Part shown: positions 1 through 4,807 of the stretch, one piece after another
Layout of the letters: each line of letters starts with the position of its first letter
Position numbering within the stretch: position 1 is the first letter of the stretch
Source: an uncultured Phascolarctobacterium sp.
Lineage (GTDB): Bacteria > Bacillota > Negativicutes > Acidaminococcales > Acidaminococcaceae
Length of the DNA: 5,584 nt
Reading direction: 5' to 3'
Assembly: GCA_937906915.1 (NCBI GenBank)
Contig: CALCUU010000018.1
Location: 1 to 5,584, forward strand
Position numbers and translations under genes: made by a program
The notes under the pieces: model-generated
What the model was told of the DNA's origin: nothing
What the model saw: the letters and a program-made list of their open reading frames with translations, nothing else
Databases searched by the model: none

Positions 1-418
1 CGGTTCCTGCCAGCTCTACCGGCTTGCCCTCTTGCCATTGGTACAGCGCTTGGTAGTAGTTACCCTTTTGCGCGTCAAGAACAGGAGAAAGCACAAAGCC
101 TTCAAGGGGAATGTTGTAGGCAAGTGCCTTTAAGGTATCTACCCCGTGAAGTAAGCATTGCCAGCTGTAAGCCATTGCCTCCGCAGTTGCCAAGCCAATA
201 CGCAAACCGGTAAAGGAGCCGGGGCCCATGCTTACGGCAATTAAATCTATGTCTTGTTTTTTAGTATTAGTACGTTTCAGCAGTTGCTCCAGTTGGGGAA
301 GCAAGCCTTCGGAATGGGTCATACCCATGTGAATATTGTATTCTGCCAGCAATTCGCCGTCACGGCAAAGTGCCACACTGCACACCTTAGTTGCAGTATC
401 AATCGCTAAAGTCAGCAA
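1..418 (-). CDS. tsaB: TsaB, t6A tRNA modification protein (partial, C-terminus beyond left edge)
   Basis: This is the N-terminal 139 residues of TsaB (YeaZ family), read directly from the minus strand and open to the window edge. The family is usually about 230 residues, so roughly 90 are missing. TsaB has an ASKHA fold and is a non-catalytic partner of TsaD. With TsaE it helps transfer the threonylcarbamoyl group onto A37 of ANN-decoding tRNAs in the cytoplasm. Visible family hallmarks are the start LAIDTAT (residues 4-10), THSEGLLPQ (34-42), GPGSFTGLRIG (65-75) and DAQKGNYYQALY (115-126), equivalent to the usual DARRGEVY segment. The start is taken as TTG at 418, because a near-perfect AGGAGGTGA lies 6 nt upstream and the family motif begins at once; no ATG fits. 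The start lies inside tsaE (20-nt overlap), which suggests translational coupling. In related genomes rimI and tsaD often follow, but that would be outside the window. Confidence 0.93.
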   Translation of the reverse strand, partial: MLTLAIDTATKVCSVALCRDGELLAEYNIHMGMTHSEGLLPQLEQLLKRTNTKKQDIDLIAVSMGPGSFTGLRIGLATAEAMAYSWQCLLHGVDTLKALAYNIPLEGFVLSPVLDAQKGNYYQALYQWQEGKPVELAGT

Positions 419-872
419 GCTGCTTCACCTCCTGTAAAAGTTCCTCGTAACGCTCGCCTTTGGGAGTAAGCACAGCCTTGCGCCCCGCTCCGTCCAAAAG
501 CAAAGTTACCTGCATATATTCTTCAGGCAGCTGGTCAGGGAAAAGCTCTGCCCATTCTATGAGGGTAACACCCTCACCACCTGCGTATTCGTCAAAACCA
601 ATGTCTTCTAATTCTTCCGCACGGTTTAAGCGGTACAAGTCAAAGTGACGTACTTCCAGCTCCTCGCCCTCGTACACGTTCATAATGGCGAAGGTGGGAC
701 TGGTCACTTCATCTTCAGCAACACCAAGAGCAAGAGAAATGCCCCTGCTCATCAAGGTTTTGCCTGCGCCTAAATCCCCTGTAAAACAAAATACGTCACC
801 GCTTTGAGCAAGCTTACCTAAAATATTGCCAAGCTTTTCAGTTTCTACAGCGGTTGGTAAGTAAAATTCCAT
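399..872 (-). CDS. tsaE: TsaE, t6A tRNA modification ATPase
   Basis: TsaE (YjeE family) is the P-loop ATPase that supports the TsaB-TsaD complex in making t6A37 on tRNA. The 157-residue length is normal for the family. Visible motifs are the Walker A GDLGAGKT (residues 32-39), TSPTF (57-61, switch-like segment), HFDLYRL (76-82), DIGFDEY (90-96) and LIEWAE (104-109), all in the family order. The ATG at 872 is preferred: GGAGGAG sits just upstream at 882-876, and the product begins MEFYLPTAVETEKLG as family members do. In-frame alternatives are an ATG at 884 and a TTG at 893. The first has a GAGGGG too close to it, and the second lacks a suitably spaced site. tsaB starts within its last 20 nt. 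About 40 nt upstream is an intrinsic terminator, so tsaE may need its own promoter or read-through; I see no clear promoter in the short leader. Confidence 0.95.
   Translation of the reverse strand: MEFYLPTAVETEKLGNILGKLAQSGDVFCFTGDLGAGKTLMSRGISLALGVAEDEVTSPTFAIMNVYEGEELEVRHFDLYRLNRAEELEDIGFDEYAGGEGVTLIEWAELFPDQLPEEYMQVTLLLDGAGRKAVLTPKGERYEELLQEVKQLADFSD
425..433 (-). promoter_or_regulatory. Ribosome binding site of tsaB
   Basis: AGGAGGTGA on the minus strand is an almost complete anti-16S match and lies inside the 3' end of tsaE. It is 6 nt before the TTG at 418 and decides in favour of that non-ATG start. Confidence 0.8.
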
Positions 873-875
873 AAA

Positions 876-882
876 CTCCTCC
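876..882 (-). promoter_or_regulatory. Ribosome binding site of tsaE
   Basis: GGAGGAG on the minus strand, with GGAGG spaced 5 nt from the ATG at 872. It argues for that start rather than the in-frame ATG at 884 or TTG at 893, because the site itself overlaps the codons that follow those alternatives. Confidence 0.65.
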
Positions 883-912
883 ATACCCCTCAAGGTAAAA
901 GTCTTTAACTTT

Positions 913-945
913 AAAAAGCAGTACCAGCTTTGCGCCGGTACTGCT
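913..945 (-). terminator. Rho-independent terminator after the GerM gene
   Basis: Read on the minus strand, AGCAGTACCGGC (945-934) pairs with GCTGGTACTGCT (928-917). This gives a 12-bp stem with one G-U pair and a 5-nt GCAAA loop. The stem runs directly into a short T tract (917-913). It begins 5 nt after the TAA of the GerM gene, a typical distance. On the plus strand the stem is not followed at once by a T run, so it should act on minus-strand transcripts only. The T tract is only five bases long, so termination may be partial and some transcripts could continue into tsaE. Confidence 0.8.
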
Positions 946-950
946 CAGAA

Positions 951-1463
951 TTATTTTTGCAGTAATGATTCGTTACGCTTCAAAGGGTCTTCCACGTCAA
1001 GGTGTCCACCCAATGTAATTACTTTCTTGCCTTCAACCAGAATCTGCACCTGTTTAACCTCAGGGAACTCTGTCAAAGTATTTACAATTGCACCGGTCAT
1101 CATAACTTCATTATACGACCCTTGTCCATTTTTGACAATTTCTTTGCTGAAATTAGCAAGAGCAGTGCCATCAGGAGTAATGCTAAAGCTTAGCACCCTT
1201 GTGCCGTGGGGAATAACGTCCTCATATTTAGTGCTTTGGGGTTTAGCGCCAACCAATGCTAAGAGTGCGTTTTCCGGCAGGCTTTTACCATTATCGGTCA
1301 TGGTAAATTTTTCCGGCAAAAGCTTTTCGCTACCGTCAGCAGCAGCACGATAAATTATGAAGCTAATTTGCTTGGGCGGCTGGGGCTTTTCATCTTGGAA
1401 CAAGGAGCAGCCTGTAATCAGAACGCTTACTACCGCAAGCACCAGCAGTAAAATCTTTTTCAT
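951..1463 (-). CDS. GerM-domain lipoprotein
   Basis: A 170-residue lipoprotein. It starts with a short positively charged end and a hydrophobic stretch (residues 4-17) that finishes in a lipobox, ITGC, with the lipidated cysteine at 19. A proline-rich tether (about 26-30) follows, then one GerM-type domain from about residue 33 to 155. The domain's recognisable core is GSYNEVMMTGAIVNTLTEF (115-133) followed by PEVKQVQILVEGKK (134-147). GerM domains occur in sporulation/germination lipoproteins and, in non-spore formers, in envelope lipoproteins of uncertain role linked to peptidoglycan. The ATG at 1463 is chosen because AGAGGA lies 7 nt upstream and the signal peptide begins there. A TTG at 1508 would add 15 unrelated residues inside the amidase gene. 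It follows the amidase stop by 13 nt, so the two are almost certainly cotranscribed. Domain assignment is fairly sure; the cellular function is not known. Confidence 0.85.
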   Translation of the reverse strand: MKKILLLVLAVVSVLITGCSLFQDEKPQPPKQISFIIYRAAADGSEKLLPEKFTMTDNGKSLPENALLALVGAKPQSTKYEDVIPHGTRVLSFSITPDGTALANFSKEIVKNGQGSYNEVMMTGAIVNTLTEFPEVKQVQILVEGKKVITLGGHLDVEDPLKRNESLLQK

Positions 1464-1470
1464 TATAAAA

Positions 1471-1476
1471 TCCTCT
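1471..1476 (-). promoter_or_regulatory. Ribosome binding site of the GerM lipoprotein gene
   Basis: AGAGGA on the minus strand directly follows the amidase stop codon and is 7 nt before the ATG at 1463. It decides that start over the upstream in-frame TTG at 1508. Confidence 0.65.
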
Positions 1477-2793
1477 TTACTTAAAGTATTTTTCGATACC
1501 TTCTGCAATCAACTTAGCAGTTTTAGTTTGGAACCAGTTGCCACGCATCAGCTTTTCTTCCTTTTTATTACTGATAAAGCACAGCTCCAGCAAGGTAGCA
1601 GGCATGGAGCAACGTTTGATAACGTAGAAGTTCGCTTCACGTAAACCAAGGTTATCCCTGCCATAGTTTTCTGTCAGTTGATTATGAATCGCCTTGGCAA
1701 TCTTACTGTCATAAGTAGTCTTGGGATAGTAGTAAGCACTAAAGCCACCTACCTTTTTATTTACAGAAGAGTTGATATGCACGCTGACAAACAAGTCAGA
1801 GCGATATTTTTCTGCTACGTTAATGCGTGCTTGCAGTTCATCTACATCGCTGGCACCGGGGCCTGCAACCTCTGTATCACTGTTGCGGGTCATATAAACA
1901 GTTGCCCCCATTTTCTCCAGTTCCTTTTTCAAGCGTTGAGAAATATCCAAGGTAATGTCTTTTTCCAAGGTGCCCCTTGCACCAACAGCACCGGGGTCGC
2001 TACCACCATGACCGGGGTCAAGGGTAATAATCTTACCTTCAATGCCACCGCCAGTTGCATAAGTACCGGCAGGTCTAACTGCTGCATTGCCCTTTTTCTT
2101 GTTTTTCTTGTTTTTCTTGAGCTCTTTCTCTTTTTTCTTCTTTTCTTTTTCTAGGCGCTTGCGTTCCTTCTCTTTTTCCTTATCGCTCTTTACTTTATCA
2201 ACAGTACCGCCACCGGCAGCAATGCTTACAGAAGGAGCACCTACACCACTCTTCACAGTGGCAGGACTTGAACCTACTCCGGGAGGTTTCTTCAAGGAAT
2301 TAGTAGCAGGCTTGTTACCTACTACAGCAGTTCCGCTTGCAGGCTTATTGCTCACAGTACCACTCTTGGCAACACTGGCAGGAGCAGTACGTTTTTCCGC
2401 AGTAATGTCTAAAACGATACGGGCAGGACGCTTTGTTTCCGGGTCCTTGCGCAGGGTAAAGCTTTTATATTCGTTAGCTTTCAGTGCCCTGCTTAAAGGA
2501 ATCTTAATCAAGGTCTTATTTCCGTCAGCCTCAACCTTCATCATAGAAGCAATGGCGCTACGGGTTTTACTGCTCTTGGCAGTTTTATCCTTTAGCTCCG
2601 CATCAACGACCACGGTCATCATCTTATCGCTAACATCAATTTTATAGGTAGCTGCGTCTGTTAAATCTACTACGAAACGCAGCATATTATCTTTATCTAC
2701 GCCCCATTTAACGTCAGTAACTTGGGCAGCGCTTGCCACAGCACTGACAATTAAACAGCACAGCATAAGCACTAGCAGAAATAATCTACGCAA
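1477..2793 (-). CDS. Secreted N-acetylmuramoyl-L-alanine amidase (AMIN + Amidase_3)
   Basis: A zinc-dependent amidase that cleaves the bond between N-acetylmuramic acid and the first L-alanine of peptidoglycan stems, outside the cytoplasmic membrane. It has 438 residues if started at TTG 2793. A signal peptide is followed by an ASA-type cleavage site near residue 22. An AMIN-like beta domain, thought to target the cell wall or division site, covers about 25-133. A Pro/Ala/Ser/Gly-rich linker covers about 135-198 and a Lys/Glu-rich stretch about 200-235. The Amidase_3 catalytic domain runs from about 253 to the end. Putative zinc ligands are His262 (DPGHGG), Glu277 (TLEKD) and His339 (SVHINS), and the catalytic glutamate is Glu403 (LLELCFISN); all are present, so it should be active. 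The in-frame GTG at 2802 would add three residues but has no spaced binding site. The gene lies between nnr (39-nt gap) and the GerM lipoprotein, and may have its own promoter in the nnr tail. Confidence 0.93.
   Translation of the reverse strand: MRRLFLLVLMLCCLIVSAVASAAQVTDVKWGVDKDNMLRFVVDLTDAATYKIDVSDKMMTVVVDAELKDKTAKSSKTRSAIASMMKVEADGNKTLIKIPLSRALKANEYKSFTLRKDPETKRPARIVLDITAEKRTAPASVAKSGTVSNKPASGTAVVGNKPATNSLKKPPGVGSSPATVKSGVGAPSVSIAAGGGTVDKVKSDKEKEKERKRLEKEKKKKEKELKKNKKNKKKGNAAVRPAGTYATGGGIEGKIITLDPGHGGSDPGAVGARGTLEKDITLDISQRLKKELEKMGATVYMTRNSDTEVAGPGASDVDELQARINVAEKYRSDLFVSVHINSSVNKKVGGFSAYYYPKTTYDSKIAKAIHNQLTENYGRDNLGLREANFYVIKRCSMPATLLELCFISNKKEEKLMRGNWFQTKTAKLIAEGIEKYFK
2093..2119 (-). 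repeat. Three perfect 9-bp tandem repeats in the amidase linker
   Basis: The plus strand reads TTTTTCTTG three times without mismatch (2093-2101, 2102-2110, 2111-2119). On the coding strand this is CAAGAAAAA, giving a Lys-Lys-Asn period in the charged linker of the amidase. The unit is a multiple of three, so gain or loss of copies would change linker length without a frameshift. The flanking sequence to about 2190 is also strongly purine-rich on the coding strand. Confidence 0.8.
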
Positions 2794-2798
2794 CAGTT

Positions 2799-2805
2799 TC
2801 ACCTC
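2799..2805 (-). promoter_or_regulatory. Ribosome binding site of the amidase gene
   Basis: GAGGTGA on the minus strand, with GAGG 8 nt from the TTG at 2793. It overlaps the alternative GTG start at 2802, which makes that alternative unlikely. The product from the TTG still begins with two arginines before the hydrophobic signal stretch. Confidence 0.55.
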
Positions 2806-2832
2806 ACAAAAATATCATTCATAAGTAACAAT

Positions 2833-4434
2833 TTATTCTAACACTTTTATAGCATGGTTGCAAACTACTTCTTCGTAGTCCAGATAACCATCTAAGTCTC
2901 GTACTCGCGGGAAGGCTTGAGCAATTTCACCGGCTGCAATGCCAGCAACGTTGCGTTCTGCTGCGGTTTCACCTGCCACACCATGGAGGTATACGCCACA
3001 CAAGGTTGCTTCCTGCAAGGTAATACCCTGCGCCGCCAAGCCTGCAATAATACCTGTAAGCACGTCACCGCTACCACCTGTTGCCATAGCTTCGCAACCA
3101 CTTGTGTTCACGTAGCAGGTTCCGTCAGGACAGCCAATGACAGTTGCCGCACCCTTGAGTACCACTATTGCGTTCCACTCTTTGGCATACTTAGAAGCAA
3201 GCTCGATGCGGTTGGAGTTTATTTCTTCAATAGATAAACCTGTCAAGCGAGAGAACTCTCCGGGATGGGGGGTGAGCACCTTGGGCACACCCATTTCCTT
3301 CAATATATATGTATGGTCTTTCAGCGCGGTTATTGCATCTGCGTCAATAACAACGGGCTTGTCGATTTGCAGTAACACTTCACGCACTACTGCCTGTGTT
3401 TTCTTACCAGTGCCTAAGCCGGGGCCAATGGCAAGTACGTCAGCAGCATTTGCCCTGCTCACGATATCTTCAATAGCATCTTTGGACAGCTCACCGTTAG
3501 AATCTTCATCCAAAGCGTGCACCATTTCTTCATTTAATTTAATAGCAAGTAAATCAGCAACGCTCTCGCCTGTCAGAAGACTAACAAGTCCAGCCCCCGC
3601 CTTTACTGCTGCGTGAGAGCACAGCGCCGCCGCACCAATGAAGCCATCACTGCCTGCAGTTACAACCACACGACCAGCATCACCTTTGTGGGCATTTTTC
3701 TTGCGAATGGGCAAAAGGTTACTAACAATCTCTGCTGTTAAGCGATATTTTTTGCTGTCACATTCTGCCAATAAATTTTCTGGCATACCAATATCAGCAA
3801 CGTGAAGCTCGCCCACCAATTCCTTAGCAGGGTACTGCAGCATTCCGCACTTAGGCAAAGCCATAGTTACAGTGGCTTCTGCTCGAATAGCGTCTTCATC
3901 CACAACACCAGTGTCAGCATTCACGCCAGTAGGAACATCTACGGCAACAACTATTCTCCCACTGTTATTTACAATTTGGCACACCTTTTTATAAAAGCCA
4001 CCCAGTTCCCCGGTAAAGCCAGTGCCAAGCATAGCATCCACAATTATATCTGCTTCCTCGCAAGCCTTCTCAACATAAGGCAAGCCCTTTTCTTCCGTAA
4101 CGATGGATACAAGGCTACCATTTGCTTTGAGGAACATATCAAGTTCGATAGCAGCGTCACCCTTAATGTCTTCACATAAAGCGTTAATCAAAAGTACGAG
4201 CACTTCATAGCCATAGCTTTTTAACCAACGAGCAGCGCCAAAGCCATCGCCACCATTATTGCCCTTGCCACAAATAACAAGCACGCGCTTCTCGCTACGA
4301 GTTCCTAATTGGCGAACAACAACATCAGCAACAGCCTTAGAAGCGTTCTCCATCAGCACAATCCCGGGAATAGCGTATTCTTCCATTGCCAGTCTATCTA
4401 AGTTTTGCATTTCTTTTGCAGTTACAAGCTTCAT
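2833..4434 (-). CDS. nnr: Bifunctional NAD(P)HX epimerase / ADP-dependent NAD(P)HX dehydratase
   Basis: A metabolite-repair enzyme of 533 residues, the usual length for the fused form. The N-terminal YjeF_N domain (about 1-220) interconverts R and S forms of hydrated NAD(P)H. The C-terminal ribokinase-like domain (about 230-510) dehydrates S-NAD(P)HX back to NAD(P)H using ADP. Epimerase marks are LMENA (27-31), GKGNNGGDGFG (56-66), VDAMLGTG (132-139) and DVPTG (166-170). Dehydratase marks are HKGDAGRV (249-256), DADAIT (364-369), TPHPGE (388-393), LKGAATV (426-432) and ATGGSGDVLTG (451-461). The ATG at 4434 is chosen because GGAGGG lies 5 nt upstream; an in-frame start at 4467 would add 11 residues inside acpS. 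Only one base separates it from the acpS stop (TAAGATG), so coupled translation is likely. Residues just before the GGSGD motif read SGCEAMA, where I recall a SGNxGMA-like form. Confidence 0.95.
   Translation of the reverse strand: MKLVTAKEMQNLDRLAMEEYAIPGIVLMENASKAVADVVVRQLGTRSEKRVLVICGKGNNGGDGFGAARWLKSYGYEVLVLLINALCEDIKGDAAIELDMFLKANGSLVSIVTEEKGLPYVEKACEEADIIVDAMLGTGFTGELGGFYKKVCQIVNNSGRIVVAVDVPTGVNADTGVVDEDAIRAEATVTMALPKCGMLQYPAKELVGELHVADIGMPENLLAECDSKKYRLTAEIVSNLLPIRKKNAHKGDAGRVVVTAGSDGFIGAAALCSHAAVKAGAGLVSLLTGESVADLLAIKLNEEMVHALDEDSNGELSKDAIEDIVSRANAADVLAIGPGLGTGKKTQAVVREVLLQIDKPVVIDADAITALKDHTYILKEMGVPKVLTPHPGEFSRLTGLSIEEINSNRIELASKYAKEWNAIVVLKGAATVIGCPDGTCYVNTSGCEAMATGGSGDVLTGIIAGLAAQGITLQEATLCGVYLHGVAGETAAERNVAGIAAGEIAQAFPRVRDLDGYLDYEEVVCNHAIKVLE
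2835..2863 (-). promoter_or_regulatory. Candidate sigma-A-type promoter for the amidase-GerM unit
   Basis: On the minus strand TTGCAA (2863-2858) is separated by exactly 17 nt from TAGAAT (2840-2835). These match the TTGACA and TATAAT consensus at 4 and 5 of 6 positions. The site covers the end of nnr and would start transcription about 30 nt before the amidase start. The match is reasonable, but such sites arise by chance in A/T-rich gene ends, so this stays a candidate. Confidence 0.35.
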
Positions 4435-4435
4435 C

Positions 4436-4807
4436 TTATCCCTCCAAAACCACGTATGCCATGGCACTATCCTTGCTGTGACTTAAAGTAACGTGAATTT
4501 TCTGCACGCCTTTACTTTCTGCCAGCTCCTTATGGTAGCCGGACAAAGTCATCTTAGGACAGCCTAACTCGTCATTCAGCACTTCAATTTCTGTAAGCGT
4601 TCCGCCACGCAAGCCTGTACCCAAAGCCTTGAGCACAGCTTCCTTGGCAGCAAAGCGAACTCCAAAGCTGGCAAATTGCTGCTTGCCCCTGCTCTCGCAG
4701 TAAGCAATTTCACCGGCGGTAAACACTCTCTTTTTAAAAGAGTCGCTCTGCACAGCCTTTTCCACTCTATTTATTTCAATAATATCGCAACCAATTCCGA
4801 TAATCAT
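4436..4807 (-). CDS. acpS: Holo-[acyl-carrier-protein] synthase
   Basis: AcpS is the small trimeric phosphopantetheinyl transferase that moves 4'-phosphopantetheine from coenzyme A onto a serine of acyl carrier protein, switching on fatty acid synthesis in the cytoplasm. The 123-residue length is typical. The start IIGIGCDIIEINRVE (residues 2-16) carries the magnesium ligand Asp8. FAAKEAVLKALGTG (52-65) carries the second acidic ligand Glu56 and the CoA-binding lysine region. HVTLSHSKDSAMAYVV (105-120) is the usual C-terminal signature. Its ATG overlaps the stop of the upstream gene as ATGA (4 nt), and only a weak AGG lies upstream, so translation is probably coupled to the upstream gene. acpS next to nnr is a common arrangement in Firmicutes. 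Confidence 0.97.
   Translation of the reverse strand: MIIGIGCDIIEINRVEKAVQSDSFKKRVFTAGEIAYCESRGKQQFASFGVRFAAKEAVLKALGTGLRGGTLTEIEVLNDELGCPKMTLSGYHKELAESKGVQKIHVTLSHSKDSAMAYVVLEG
4440..4445 (-). promoter_or_regulatory. Ribosome binding site of nnr
   Basis: GGAGGG on the minus strand is built from the last two sense codons of acpS and lies 5 nt before the ATG at 4434. It decides that start and indicates coupling of nnr translation to acpS. Confidence 0.7.

Noticed and set aside
917..945. Inverted repeat considered as an operator or a bidirectional terminator
   Set aside because: The T run follows the stem only on the minus strand, and its position right after a stop codon fits a one-way terminator better.
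1678..2154. Plus-strand open frame of 158 codons
   Set aside because: It is fully antisense to the catalytic domain of the amidase, which has all its active-site residues; there are no recognisable motifs.
2087..2647. Plus-strand open frame with a long Phe/Ser/Leu-rich hydrophobic start that looks like membrane segments
   Set aside because: It is the antisense of the Lys/Glu-rich linker and AMIN region of the amidase; the Phe runs simply mirror AAA/AAG codons. It has no family resemblance.
2847..2852. TATAAA-like -10 element in the nnr tail
   Set aside because: No acceptable -35 element lies 16-18 nt upstream of it; the TTGCAA/TAGAAT pair next to it is the better candidate.
2892..3101. Second minus-strand frame of 69 codons inside nnr
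   Set aside because: It is an out-of-frame shadow of nnr; the true frame carries the TGGSGD dehydratase motif across the same bases.
3137..3616. Plus-strand open frame of 159 codons rich in Ser and Ala
   Set aside because: It is antisense to the conserved dehydratase domain of nnr; its composition reflects the opposite strand.
3802..4179. Plus-strand open frame of 125 codons
   Set aside because: It is antisense to the epimerase domain of nnr and resembles no family I know.
4435..4467. Eleven-residue N-terminal extension of nnr
   Set aside because: It lies inside acpS and gives an unusual Trp-rich leader, while the ATG at 4434 has a strong ribosome binding site and fits the family start.
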